Shown here in pieces: positions 1 through 10,163 of a stretch of 36,674 bases of DNA. The stretch lies in contig JAAZKC010000124.1 of NCBI GenBank assembly GCA_012800005.1, positions 1 to 36,674 of the forward strand. Direction: 5' to 3'. The DNA is from Acholeplasmataceae bacterium (lineage in GTDB: Bacteria; Bacillota_I; Bacilli_A; Acholeplasmatales; UBA5453). The number at the start of each line of letters is the position of its first letter. The stretch's first letter is position 1. Below the pieces are notes generated by a model. It searched no databases. It worked only from the letters and a program-made list of their open reading frames with translations, and had not been told where the DNA came from. The translations under genes and the position numbers were made by a program.

Positions 1-732
1 CTATCTAAAAAACAACAGCGCCTTGAAAAAGAAAAAACTAAAGTAAAAATAGCCGTTAATGACTTATCTTTTACGACAAAACGTGGTGAAATATATGGCC
101 TTTTAGGCCCAAATGGAGCTGGTAAAACTACTACTCTTAGAATGTTATCTACACTAATTAAACCTGATAGTGGTGAGGCTTATATTATGGGATATGAAAT
201 TACTAAAAACCCAACTGAAGTTAGAAACAATATTGGTTTTCTAACGAGTGATTTAAAATTAGAGCCACATTTTACCCCTAACTATCTATTTGACTTTTTC
301 GGTAATTTACAAAATGTTCACGCTGACGTTATTAAAGAAAGAAAAGACTATTTATTTAATAAGTTTGGAATTGAAGAATTTAAGGAAGTTAAGGTACAAA
401 ACTTATCTACGGGAATGAAACAAAAAGTGTCATTAGTTATTTCAATTGTGCATAACCCAGAAATTATTATCTTTGATGAACCAACTAATGGTTTAGACGT
501 TATTACAGCGAAAACAGTAACTGACTTTTTACTTGAACTTAAGAGTTTAGGTAAAACAATTATCTTATCTACGCATATTTTTTCACTAGTAGAAAAGTTA
601 TGTGACCGTGTAGGAATTATTATAAACGGAAAAATGGTGGCTGATGATTTACTTAAAAATATGACTAAAGATAAATCGTTAGAAGACTACTTCTTTGAAC
701 TTTACCGTGAACATGGAGATGATGACCTATGA
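1..732 (+). CDS. ABC transporter ATP-binding protein, 5' end missing
   Basis: This is the nucleotide-binding subunit of an ABC-2 type (NatA-like) exporter. The reading frame is open from base 1 with no credible start, so the N-terminus lies outside the window. An ATG at 142 is internal because it lies after the Walker A motif. Visible motifs are Walker A GPNGAGKTT (bases 106-132), the signature LSTGMKQK, Walker B IIIFDEP and the H-loop STH. The TGA stop overlaps the ATG of the permease gene (ATGA at 729-732), so the two are translationally coupled. The substrate cannot be read from the sequence; Na+ export is the namesake function, but drugs or peptides are equally possible. Confidence 0.93.
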   Translation, partial: LSKKQQRLEKEKTKVKIAVNDLSFTTKRGEIYGLLGPNGAGKTTTLRMLSTLIKPDSGEAYIMGYEITKNPTEVRNNIGFLTSDLKLEPHFTPNYLFDFFGNLQNVHADVIKERKDYLFNKFGIEEFKEVKVQNLSTGMKQKVSLVISIVHNPEIIIFDEPTNGLDVITAKTVTDFLLELKSLGKTIILSTHIFSLVEKLCDRVGIIINGKMVADDLLKNMTKDKSLEDYFFELYREHGDDDL

Positions 733-1907
733 AAAATATTATGACTATTGTTAAAAAGGAATTAAGAAGATTTTTTACTGATAGAAGAATGGTTGCATCA
801 CTAATTTTACCAGGAATAATTATTTTCGCTTTATATTCGATTATGGGTAGTTTTATGGGACGTCAAATGTCTGTTGAAGAGGACTATAAGTATGAAATTG
901 TTATTGTAAACTATGATAATAACTTAGATCCATATTTCGCTTTTTTAGATTCTGAACATTTTTCTATCACATATATTAATAATACTGATGATACTAATTT
1001 AACTAAGCTTGAAGATAAGGAACTTGATTTATATGTTGTCTATCCTAATAACTTCTATCAAGAATCGCTTAACTATGATTCTTCTGTTGATGGGGTCGGT
1101 AATTCACCAATTGTAAAAATCTATCATAACTCTTCTAAGATAGAATCGGCTGCCGCTTATAATATTTATTTATCAGGACTTTCTTATTATCAAGAAACTA
1201 TTTCTGAAAAATTTAGAGTTAATATTGGAAAAGAAAAGTTTGATTTAATTACTGATGAATCGATGACAATTCAAATTATTACGATGTTAGTGCCATTTTT
1301 ATTAATTACATTTTTATTTATTGGCGCTATGGGAATTAGTATTGAATCAATTGCCGGTGAAAAAGAAAGAGGAACGATTGCGACTATTCTCGCAACCCCA
1401 ATTAAACGTAATGAACTAGCATTAGGAAAAATTATTGCCTTAAGTATTTTAGCTTTAATAAGTGCGGCATCAAGTTTTACTGGATTAATGTTATCTATTC
1501 CTAGATTAATGTCGGGAATTAACTTAGATTTATCAATTTATGGACCTGTTGAGTATTTATTACTATTGTTTGTGATTATTTCCACTGTATTAGTTTATGT
1601 AGTGTTAGTTTCAATTGCTTCAGCTTATGCAAAAAATATTAAAGAAGCTAACTCATTTGCCGCAATACTTTCAATTCTTAATATGGCTGTTGGAGTTACT
1701 TCAATGGCGGGAATAAGTTCAAAAAATATTGTAGTATACTTAATTCCTATTTATAACTCAACTCAAGTAATTTCAGCTATCTTATCATTAGAAGTTAACA
1801 TTATTAATTTATTAGTAACTACTTTTGTTAACTTAGGTATAGTAGGAATTGGCGTATTTCTATTAACTAAAATGTTTAATTCTGAAAAAGTTATGTTTAA
1901 TTCTTAA
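729..1907 (+). CDS. ABC-2 type transporter permease (NatB-like)
   Basis: Membrane subunit, 392 aa, that partners the ATPase just upstream. It has one N-terminal membrane segment (about residues 20-42). A predicted extracytoplasmic domain of roughly 130 residues follows, then about six membrane helices from residue 180 to the end. The cytoplasmic motif GEKERGTIATILATP (around residue 210) is typical of the ABC2_membrane_3/NatB group. The start is supported by GGAG at 715-718, about 10 bases before the ATG, and by the 4-base overlap with the ATPase. The gene is followed at once by a strong terminator, so the operon ends here. Substrate unknown. Confidence 0.9.
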   Translation: MKNIMTIVKKELRRFFTDRRMVASLILPGIIIFALYSIMGSFMGRQMSVEEDYKYEIVIVNYDNNLDPYFAFLDSEHFSITYINNTDDTNLTKLEDKELDLYVVYPNNFYQESLNYDSSVDGVGNSPIVKIYHNSSKIESAAAYNIYLSGLSYYQETISEKFRVNIGKEKFDLITDESMTIQIITMLVPFLLITFLFIGAMGISIESIAGEKERGTIATILATPIKRNELALGKIIALSILALISAASSFTGLMLSIPRLMSGINLDLSIYGPVEYLLLLFVIISTVLVYVVLVSIASAYAKNIKEANSFAAILSILNMAVGVTSMAGISSKNIVVYLIPIYNSTQVISAILSLEVNIINLLVTTFVNLGIVGIGVFLLTKMFNSEKVMFNS

Positions 1908-1911
1908 TTAT

Positions 1912-1939
1912 AAAGACCGCGTTGTGGCGGTCTTTTTTT
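1912..1939 (+). terminator. Intrinsic terminator after the ABC-2 exporter operon
   Basis: A perfect 9-bp stem (AAAGACCGC at 1912-1920 with GCGGTCTTT at 1927-1935) and a 6-base loop run into a T-tract at 1933-1939, directly after the permease stop codon. Confidence 0.9.
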
Positions 1940-1950
1940 ATGTTTTAACA

Positions 1951-1974
1951 AGAAAAAAGGACCTTTAAGGTCCT
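1951..1974 (-). terminator. Intrinsic terminator after rpsU
   Basis: On the minus strand, AGGACC and GGTCCT (1958-1974) form a stem with a short A/T loop and are followed by a T-rich run (complement of 1951-1958). It lies 4 bases beyond the rpsU stop and faces the terminator of the convergent exporter operon. Confidence 0.8.
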
Positions 1975-1978
1975 AAAA

Positions 1979-2149
1979 TTATCTTTTGCCTCTTGATGCT
2001 TGGCGCTTCAATTTTCTATTAACACTTGGTTTAACATAATACTCTCTTTTACGTGCTTCTTGAAGGGTGCCCGAACGAGAAACATCTCTTTTAAATCTGC
2101 GTAGTGCATCTTCTAAAGATTCAGATTCTTTAACAACGATTTTTGGCAT
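1979..2149 (-). CDS. rpsU: 30S ribosomal protein S21
   Basis: Small basic protein of 56 aa belonging to the S21 family, which sits on the small-subunit platform near the 3' end of 16S rRNA. Recognised from the N-terminus [20 protein letters not shown], the central [15 protein letters not shown] and the Arg/Lys-rich tail ending RQASRGKR. Length matches the family (about 55-70 aa). The start has a strong purine-rich ribosome binding site (GGAAGGGGGG) 5 bases upstream. It lies 76 bases after dnaJ but has its own promoter and terminator, so it can be transcribed apart from the heat-shock operon. Confidence 0.95.
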   Translation of the reverse strand: MPKIVVKESESLEDALRRFKRDVSRSGTLQEARKREYYVKPSVNRKLKRQASRGKR

Positions 2150-2190
2150 TCTATCCCCCCTTCCATGTGAGTTTTCTTTAAACCGAATAC

Positions 2191-2219
2191 ATTATATCTA
2201 AAATAAGTGCTTTTGTAAA
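2191..2219 (-). promoter_or_regulatory. Sigma-A type promoter of rpsU
   Basis: On the minus strand: -35 TTTACA (2214-2219), 17-base spacer, -10 TATAAT (2191-2196), about 42 bases before the rpsU start and just past the dnaJ stop. Confidence 0.75.
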
Positions 2220-2225
2220 GTTTTT

Positions 2226-3332
2226 TTAACTTTTGAACATGTTTTTAAACTTTTCCCATGGTGTTTCTTTGCTTTCTAATGCGTCAAACGCCTTTAAGGC
2301 ATCAATTTGAGCTTTTGTTAAATTTTTTGGTGTTTCAATATTTACTGTAACAAGTTGATCACCTTTTCTACCAGTATTTACATTCATAACACCACGATCA
2401 CGCATTCTTAAAATTGTTCCTGATTGTGTCCCTTGAGGAATTTTAAGTTTAACATCCCCATAAATTGTTGGCACTTCAATTTGATCGCCTAGTGCGGCTT
2501 GTGTAAAGGAAATAGGTACTTCTAATAAGATATTATCTCCACTTCTATTAAATACTTTGTGTGGTCTTACTTTAAAGCGTAAGTATAAATCTCCCGCTGG
2601 ACCTCCATTAATCCCACCTTCACCATAACCAGCCATTCTTAGTGACATATTATTATCAATTCCTGCAGGAATTTTAACTTTAACCTCTTTAGTAGTTTTT
2701 TGCCTTCCAGAGCCATTACAACTCATACATTTATTTTTAATAGTTTTACCTTTACCATTACATTTAGAACATACTTGTTGAGTTCTCATTGAACCTAGGA
2801 TTGTTCTTTGTTCAACCGTGACAAAACCTTGACCTTTACATCTGTCACATGTTTCTACATCACTTTTAGTCTTACCACCAGTACCACCACATGTATGACA
2901 GTTTTCTTCTACTTCAACTTTTAAAGTTTTATTAGTTCCCAGTACTGCCTCTAAAAAGTCAATTGTAATATTTCTTTCATAGTCATGACCTTTTCTTGGT
3001 GCGTTTGGATTAACTCTTTGGCTACCGCCACCAAAAAACGATGAGAAAATATCGGAAAATCCGCCAAAGCCTTCAAATCCACCAAAACCTTGACCACCAA
3101 ATCCACCATTACCAAATGGTGATTCATGACCAAAACGGTCATAATTGGCGCGTTTTTCATCATCACCTAAAGTGTCGTATGCTTCTTGAACTTCCTTAAA
3201 TTTTTCCTCAGCATCTTTTTCACTAGATACATCCGGATGATATTGTTTAGCTAAACGCCTGTAAGCTCTATTAATTTCATCTTTTGATGCGTCTTTATTA
3301 ACACCTAAGACGTCATAGTAATCTCTTTTCAT
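2226..3332 (-). CDS. dnaJ: Molecular chaperone DnaJ (type I Hsp40)
   Basis: Cochaperone that stimulates the DnaK ATPase and delivers unfolded clients. All type I domains are visible in 368 aa. The J domain occupies residues 1-68 with HPD at 32-34. A Gly/Phe-rich region spans about 72-105. The zinc-binding domain has four CxxCxGxG repeats (Cys pairs 145/148, 162/165, 188/191, 202/205). The C-terminal substrate-binding domain begins near 215. The start has AAAGGAG about 8 bases upstream. It is the last gene of hrcA-grpE-dnaK-dnaJ; a hairpin lies between dnaK and dnaJ. Confidence 0.98.
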   Translation of the reverse strand: MKRDYYDVLGVNKDASKDEINRAYRRLAKQYHPDVSSEKDAEEKFKEVQEAYDTLGDDEKRANYDRFGHESPFGNGGFGGQGFGGFEGFGGFSDIFSSFFGGGSQRVNPNAPRKGHDYERNITIDFLEAVLGTNKTLKVEVEENCHTCGGTGGKTKSDVETCDRCKGQGFVTVEQRTILGSMRTQQVCSKCNGKGKTIKNKCMSCNGSGRQKTTKEVKVKIPAGIDNNMSLRMAGYGEGGINGGPAGDLYLRFKVRPHKVFNRSGDNILLEVPISFTQAALGDQIEVPTIYGDVKLKIPQGTQSGTILRMRDRGVMNVNTGRKGDQLVTVNIETPKNLTKAQIDALKAFDALESKETPWEKFKNMFKS

Positions 3333-3347
3333 AAGTTAAACTCCTTT

Positions 3348-3373
3348 AAAAGGGGCAAGTGTTTGCCCCTTTT
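3348..3373 (-). terminator. Hairpin between dnaK and dnaJ (attenuator or processing site)
   Basis: A perfect 11-bp inverted repeat (AAAAGGGGCAA at 3348-3358, TTGCCCCTTTT at 3363-3373, 4-base loop). On the minus strand it starts 4 bases past the dnaK stop. Only four T residues follow the stem before the dnaJ ribosome binding site, so a partial terminator or mRNA-stability element is more likely than a full stop. Confidence 0.55.
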
Positions 3374-3377
3374 TATG

Positions 3378-5801
<2,424 letters not shown>

Positions 5802-5805
<4 letters not shown>

Positions 5806-6809
5806 TTCTTATATAATTTTGTAATATTCTTGGCGATATATTCCATTAATGGGATAACTTTCGCATAATCCATTCTTGTTGGACCAATAATAGCGATAGT
5901 CCCAACCTCTTCATCACTAACTGCGTAAGGAACACTAATAATTGTACATCTATCTGTAGGCATAAATTCCGCTTCCCTACCAATTTTAAAAGTTAATTTA
6001 TTAGTTCTTCCAATAACTTTTAGAACATCTTTTTGATCTAAAACATAAAGTAGGCGTCTTAATTCTTCTGGATCTTCAATTTCTGATTGCGTAATCATAT
6101 TTCCTAACCCAGCCAAATAAACATCTTCTTCACTCATCTTAGTAAAAGCTCTAATAAACGCATCAACAATCTTTTCTTGATACTCCATATAACCAATAAC
6201 ATCATCTTTCATAAATGATCTTGACAAGATTTCTTTTGCATCTTTTAAGTATCTATTTCTTAAGAGTTCATCTAAAGTTGTGATGGTTTCTTTAAACTGA
6301 GTTGCCCCAAAACCATTAATTTTGAATGTTTGACTTTGAACATGACCTCTATCAGTAACAATTAAGATAACCGCTTCACGATCGTTAATTTTTACAAAGT
6401 CAATTTTTTTAATACGAGTTAAATCTTCATTTGGTCCTAAAATAACTGAAGTGTAATTAGTTAATTCTGATAATAAATCAATTGCCCTTTTAACAATTAC
6501 ATCTTTACTTGTTTCACGTTCAAAAAGTGAGTCAATCATTGGAAACACAGTATTAACATTAGAATCTCTTGTGACAAGGTTATCTAAATAATAACGATAT
6601 CCTAATCTAGAAGGAACTCTACCTGATGAAGTATGAGTTTTTTCTAAATAGCCACTTTCTTCTAATACTTGCATATCATATCTAATTGTCGCACTAGAAT
6701 AGCCTAAATATGGCCAATCTGTTAACAACTTAGAGCCAACAGGTTCTCCCGTTTCCACATAGATTTCAATTATTGCTTTTAAGATTAATTTTTGTCTATT
6801 TGTTAGCAT
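5802..6809 (-). CDS. hrcA: Heat-inducible transcription repressor HrcA
   Basis: Repressor of class I heat-shock genes that binds the CIRCE inverted repeat. The 335-aa protein has the family layout. An N-terminal winged helix (about residues 1-75, MLTNRQKLILKAIIEIYVET and the helix around SSATIRYDM) is followed by the GAF-like and dimerisation regions. The C-terminus has the typical GTIAIIGPTRMDYAKVIPL. AAAGGATG lies about 7 bases before the ATG. It is the first gene of hrcA-grpE-dnaK-dnaJ, and its promoter region carries two CIRCE-like sites, implying autoregulation. Confidence 0.97.
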
Positions 6810-6821
6810 ATAATCATCCTT

Positions 6822-6848
6822 TTAGCAATCTTCAAATTTGACTGCCAT
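6822..6848 (-). promoter_or_regulatory. CIRCE-like operator, promoter-distal copy in the hrcA 5' UTR
   Basis: The family consensus is TTAGCACTC-N9-GAGTGCTAA. Read on the plus strand this site is TTAGCAATC (8/9), a 9-base spacer, and GACTGCCAT (6/9). It lies between the -10 box and the hrcA start codon, so bound HrcA would block elongation or initiation. Confidence 0.6.
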
Positions 6849-6852
6849 TTTG

Positions 6853-6881
6853 ATTATACAACATTGTTTTGGCACTGTCAA
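6853..6881 (-). promoter_or_regulatory. Consensus sigma-A promoter of the hrcA operon
   Basis: Minus strand: -35 TTGACA (6876-6881), exactly 17 bases, -10 TATAAT (6853-6858). Both hexamers are perfect consensus, so output is likely to be set by the overlapping repressor sites. Confidence 0.9.
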
Positions 6882-6895
6882 GTATAAAGTGCAAA
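6869..6895 (-). promoter_or_regulatory. CIRCE-like operator overlapping the -35 box of hrcA
   Basis: Read on the plus strand, TTGGCACTG (7/9 to TTAGCACTC), a 9-base spacer, and AAGTGCAAA (7/9 to GAGTGCTAA). The spacer and left arm cover the -35 hexamer, the expected position for HrcA to exclude RNA polymerase. Confidence 0.75.
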
Positions 6896-6899
6896 TAAA

Positions 6900-6926
6900 T
6901 TAAAAACAGCCATATTTAGGCTGTTT
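6900..6926 (-). terminator. Intrinsic terminator at the end of the MATE gene
   Basis: Minus strand: AAACAGCC pairs with GGCTGTTT (6904-6911 with 6919-6926) followed by T/A-rich sequence. The stem includes the last codons and stop of the MATE gene. Confidence 0.75.
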
Positions 6927-8331
6927 CTAGTTCATCTATTGTTAAATTCTTTAACCATACTCCCTTTTTAATAAAGCTAATTGATAATATTAATTTGAAA
7001 ATATCACTTGCTTTACTCGCAAGGAAAATTGCTAAAATATTAATGTTTAATTCATGTCTATATTTACTTAATATCATTACTGTTGGAAGCCCAACTAAAT
7101 AAGTTGGCAGTTGGTCTACTAAAAAACTTCTTACCGTATCGCCACCAGCTCTTAAGGCGTAATAACTAACCGCGTTATAACCATAGATAATAATAAATAT
7201 TAGGTTAATTAATATTATCTTATAGGCAAGCCAATATAGTTCATTTACTGGTGTTAAAAATAATAATATTGCTGGCGATAAAGCCGCTATTAAGATGATT
7301 ACACCAATATTTGTAAAAATCATAATACCTCTTAATTTCTTTAAGTAATCTTTAGCTTTTTCAAAGTCACTTTCACCTAGTGCTTGACCAATTAAAATAC
7401 CTGAGGCAGTTCCCATTCCTGAATAATAAACAAAAAATATATCTGTAGCAGTTTGTGAGTATCCATATGCAGTTACCCACTCATAAACCCCACTTGTAAT
7501 ATACTTAGCGAATAATACCATTCCAAAAGCCCATAATACTTCATTTGCGATAATTGGTATTCCTTTTTTAAAATACATTGAAACTAATCTTCCAGTAATT
7601 AAAGGCTTTTTAAAGATTTCTTTGGCGTATTTATCTTTACTATAAAATAACGCAATCACTACTAAAACTAATAGTTCTACTATTTTAGAAACTACAGTAG
7701 CAACCGCCGCTCCAGTAGCTCCTAACTCTGGAAAACCAAAATGTCCAAAAATCAAGATGTAGTTTAAACTAATGTTAACGCCAATCCCAATAATACCAGC
7801 TATTAACGGTACTCTAGGTCTTCCAGTAGATCTAAAGAAGACTGAAATCATAAACGGCAAAATAAAGAAAATCGCTCCATAACCAATTACTTTAATATAA
7901 TTTATTCCATACTCGACCGCTGCTAGTTGATCAGGATCATCAAGTGGTAAGAAAGATTTAATTAAAAGGGGCCCAACAAAAACAATCACAAAAGTTGAAA
8001 TAACCCCAACAATTACCGCAAGTATCATTCCCAACTGCATTGTCGCAGTAAGGTTCTTCTTATCTTTAGCACCATAGTATTGAGAAATAAAAATACTAAT
8101 TGCCGCAGTTAAACCTATCCAAAAGAAGTTTACAATATACATAAATCTATTCGCGGTTGATACTCCTGCATAAGCATTGACAGAAAACCCATTAATCATA
8201 AAGTTATCAACAAAGCCTGCGATTGATAAAATCATTTGCTGAATTACAACAGGTATAATTATTGCGAAAGCCTTTTTGTAAAAGTCTTTTGTGCCGATGT
8301 AATTTTTAAATTTACTTCTAATCTGACCCAT
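6916..8331 (-). CDS. MATE family multidrug/cation antiporter
   Basis: Polytopic inner-membrane exporter of 471 aa with about 12 hydrophobic segments. It fits the MatE family: N-terminal helix 1 with VIQQMILSIAGFVDNFMING, then helices with GxxGxxTAI-like and GATGAAVATV segments, and the duplicated second half from about residue 250. MATE proteins exchange organic cations or drugs for Na+ or H+; the substrate is not predictable. The start lacks a clear ribosome binding site. Upstream is a hairpin with a poor T-tract, so transcription may continue from the hydrolase gene at 8377-8979. The C-terminus ends inside a terminator stem. Confidence 0.9.
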   Translation of the reverse strand: MGQIRSKFKNYIGTKDFYKKAFAIIIPVVIQQMILSIAGFVDNFMINGFSVNAYAGVSTANRFMYIVNFFWIGLTAAISIFISQYYGAKDKKNLTATMQLGMILAVIVGVISTFVIVFVGPLLIKSFLPLDDPDQLAAVEYGINYIKVIGYGAIFFILPFMISVFFRSTGRPRVPLIAGIIGIGVNISLNYILIFGHFGFPELGATGAAVATVVSKIVELLVLVVIALFYSKDKYAKEIFKKPLITGRLVSMYFKKGIPIIANEVLWAFGMVLFAKYITSGVYEWVTAYGYSQTATDIFFVYYSGMGTASGILIGQALGESDFEKAKDYLKKLRGIMIFTNIGVIILIAALSPAILLFLTPVNELYWLAYKIILINLIFIIIYGYNAVSYYALRAGGDTVRSFLVDQLPTYLVGLPTVMILSKYRHELNINILAIFLASKASDIFKLILSISFIKKGVWLKNLTIDELETA

Positions 8332-8353
8332 TTTATTTTCTTTTAAGCCATAT

Positions 8354-8381
8354 AATAAGCAAGCATCAAGGCTTGCTTATT
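8354..8381 (-). terminator. Hairpin after the MBL-fold hydrolase gene, weak T-tract
   Basis: A perfect 11-bp stem (AATAAGCAAGC at 8354-8364, GCTTGCTTATT at 8371-8381) with a 6-base loop, containing the stop codon of the hydrolase gene. On the minus strand only TTATTATAT follows, so it may terminate incompletely and allow some readthrough into the MATE gene. Confidence 0.5.
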
Positions 8382-8979
8382 TTAAAATCGCTTTAATATG
8401 TGGCTTATACCTTTCTTCTCTTAGTGTAGTTATCTCACCATGTCCTGGACACACTTTAGTTTTTAGTGGCAATTTAAAAATCTTAATAATTGAACGCCTT
8501 AATTTACCAATTGAGGCATGTGGATGATTACTTTTGCCAATTTCATCTTTTAATAATGTATCACCTGTATAAAGTGTATCATCAACATAATAACAGACAC
8601 TTCCATGTGTATGTCCTGGTGTATGAATTACTTTAATATTTTTATCCATTAAGGGAATTAAATCACCATCATTAACAAATCTAATAAAAATTTCATCGTT
8701 TTTATATGATTTTTCAATTTGACTTTCTTTATAACCATTTAGATTATCGTTTAAAAAGAGCTGATAATCCTCTCTATGTAGGTAAATTGGACAATCAAAC
8801 TTACCAATTAGATGCATATGATCGCTATCAGCATGTGTTAACAATACTCCAAGTAATTTATAACCTTTAATTTGTTCTAAGATAGTTTCTAAGTTATATG
8901 AGGGGTCAATTAAAATAACCGCATCAAATCTTTTTAAAAGATAAACATTAGAAACTTCTTTCGTTCCCTTAATTAACAT
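8377..8979 (-). CDS. Metallo-beta-lactamase fold hydrolase (glyoxalase II-like)
   Basis: Cytoplasmic hydrolase of 200 aa with the MBL metal-binding motifs. These are THADSDHMH (His49, Asp53, His54, the THxDxDH variant with Asp51 where the classic motif has His), HTPGHTHGS (His123), TGD (Asp140) and CPGHGE (His180). Length and motif order fit the YcbL/glyoxalase II-like group, which hydrolyses thioesters, but the real substrate is unknown. The ATG is preceded by the T-tract of the rpmG terminator instead of a ribosome binding site, so either the start is unusual or expression depends on readthrough. No better in-frame start is visible. Confidence 0.85.
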   Translation of the reverse strand: MLIKGTKEVSNVYLLKRFDAVILIDPSYNLETILEQIKGYKLLGVLLTHADSDHMHLIGKFDCPIYLHREDYQLFLNDNLNGYKESQIEKSYKNDEIFIRFVNDGDLIPLMDKNIKVIHTPGHTHGSVCYYVDDTLYTGDTLLKDEIGKSNHPHASIGKLRRSIIKIFKLPLKTKVCPGHGEITTLREERYKPHIKAILK

Positions 8980-8983
8980 AAAG

Positions 8984-9007
8984 AAAAAAACTATTCAAAA
9001 CGAATAG
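8984..9007 (-). terminator. Intrinsic terminator of rpmG
   Basis: Minus strand: CTATTC and GAATAG (8991-8996 with 9002-9007), a 5-base loop and seven T residues (complement of 8984-8990). It begins one base after the rpmG stop and ends 4 bases before the start codon of the next gene. Confidence 0.8.
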
Positions 9008-9008
9008 C

Positions 9009-9158
9009 TTACCTTTTCTCTCTGTGTACTGTATGTTTTCTTTCTCTAGGACAGTACTTCTTTAATTCAAGACGTCCTGGCGTATTTTTCTTATTTTTGT
9101 CTGTATGATAGTTCTCTTCGCCACATTCAGTACAAATCATTTTTACTAATTCACGCAT
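9009..9158 (-). CDS. rpmG: 50S ribosomal protein L33
   Basis: Ribosomal protein of the large subunit, 49 aa. The start [17 protein letters not shown] is chosen because GGAGGG lies 6 bases before this ATG; the frame stays open a further 18 codons upstream without a ribosome binding site. The L33 core is clear: CTEC near the N-terminus, [23 protein letters not shown] and the HREKR tail. It has CxxC and one further Cys in the second zinc-ribbon half (CPRE, not CPxC). The gene has its own promoter and terminator. Confidence 0.96.
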   Translation of the reverse strand: MRELVKMICTECGEENYHTDKNKKNTPGRLELKKYCPRERKHTVHREKR

Positions 9159-9183
9159 GATATCCCTCCAAATGTTCCAATAA

Positions 9184-9212
9184 ATAATAACATAAGATAT
9201 TATTTTTAGCAA
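9184..9212 (-). promoter_or_regulatory. Promoter of rpmG
   Basis: Minus strand: TTGCTA (9207-9212), 17-base spacer, TATTAT (9184-9189), 25 bases before the rpmG ATG. Confidence 0.65.
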
Positions 9213-9225
9213 GTGAAAAAGTCTT

Positions 9226-10068
9226 TTATATTTTATTTATTAAAATACCTATTGAAAATGATACTACTGAAACACAGATTGCGATTAAAGCCATTGTTAA
9301 GAAATTTTTTAGTAAACTCTCTTTTTTCGCAATGCTTAAATAAACATTAAAAGTAAAGATTATTAATATTACTGTTCCAATCATTACGCCTAAGGCGACA
9401 TATTTAGAAAGAAACAAATAAGGTAATATTAATAAGGCTACCACCACACTATAAGTTATAAATGTGTATAAAGCGCTCTTTAATGGATTTTCATGATTAT
9501 CAGTTTTTGCGCTTAAAAACTCGCTTGCGGCCATACTTAGTGATGCCGCAACTCCCATAATTAAGGAAACTACCGCAATAGATTTAGAATTTTCTACTGC
9601 GAAAGTAAATCCCGCAATCGCCCCACTCATTTCTATTAAAGCGTCATTTAAGCCTAAAATAACGCTTGAAGCATATAAGAGTTTTTTATCTTTTAGGATA
9701 TTATCTAATTTTTCCTCATGTTTTTTCTCTTCAGTAACTACTTCTTTTATAATAGGAATTTCTTGTTCATATTTTGCATATTTTATATGTGATTTTCTTT
9801 CTCTTTTTTCAAACAATCTTAATGTAAAAATTACTCCAAAAAAAGTTAAAATAAATTTGTAAAAACGATATTGTTTTTTAGAATAGGTATTAATATCTAT
9901 CTTTTCATCCAATAATTCATTTAATTTATGAAAATGTTCTTTTTCTTGAAGCGCGATACCTTTTAAAATTTCTTTATGAGATTCATCAGTTTGTTTTTTA
10001 GAAACCATATTGTATAAATGGTAAGCTAATGCTTCATCTTGGGCAAATTTTTTAATAATTTTTTGCAT
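9226..10068 (-). CDS. Ferritin-like / VIT family iron or manganese transporter
   Basis: Two-domain protein, 280 aa. The N-terminal half is a ferritin/rubrerythrin-like helical domain with candidate metal ligands (E12, E42, E44, H45 and E113-E118, EEKKHE). The C-terminal half from about residue 133 is a VIT1/CCC1 membrane domain, recognised by [20 protein letters not shown] and about five helices. This arrangement is that of MbfA-type bacterial proteins, which export iron or manganese. AAGGAATG lies about 5-7 bases before the ATG. It is divergent from ispG and transcribed from its own promoter. Metal specificity cannot be decided here. Confidence 0.87.
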   Translation of the reverse strand: MQKIIKKFAQDEALAYHLYNMVSKKQTDESHKEILKGIALQEKEHFHKLNELLDEKIDINTYSKKQYRFYKFILTFFGVIFTLRLFEKRERKSHIKYAKYEQEIPIIKEVVTEEKKHEEKLDNILKDKKLLYASSVILGLNDALIEMSGAIAGFTFAVENSKSIAVVSLIMGVAASLSMAASEFLSAKTDNHENPLKSALYTFITYSVVVALLILPYLFLSKYVALGVMIGTVILIIFTFNVYLSIAKKESLLKNFLTMALIAICVSVVSFSIGILINKI

Positions 10069-10096
10069 AAAATCATTCCTTAGTGTTACTTGTTAA

Positions 10097-10125
10097 ATTA
10101 TACTATTTTCCATTAAATAAAACAA
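10097..10125 (-). promoter_or_regulatory. Promoter of the ferritin-like/VIT gene
   Basis: Minus strand: TTGTTT (10120-10125), 17-base spacer, TATAAT (10097-10102), 28 bases before the ATG. Confidence 0.6.
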
Positions 10126-10141
10126 TAATTAAAATAAATGA

Positions 10142-10147
10142 TATAAT
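10142..10147 (+). promoter_or_regulatory. -10 box of ispG
   Basis: TATAAT on the plus strand, 16 bases before the ispG ATG at 10164; no good -35 hexamer is seen upstream. The leader would be very short, with GGTG (10153-10156) as the ribosome binding site. Confidence 0.5.
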
Positions 10148-10163
10148 TAACTTGGTGATTATA

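Noticed and set aside
2951-3166. 71-aa open frame within dnaJ
   Set aside because: A shifted-frame shadow of the Gly/Phe-rich repeat region of dnaJ.
8377-8979. Loss of a zinc ligand (Asp51 for His) in the MBL-fold hydrolase
   Set aside because: The THxDxDH form is a common functional variant of the superfamily, so it is not by itself evidence of inactivity.
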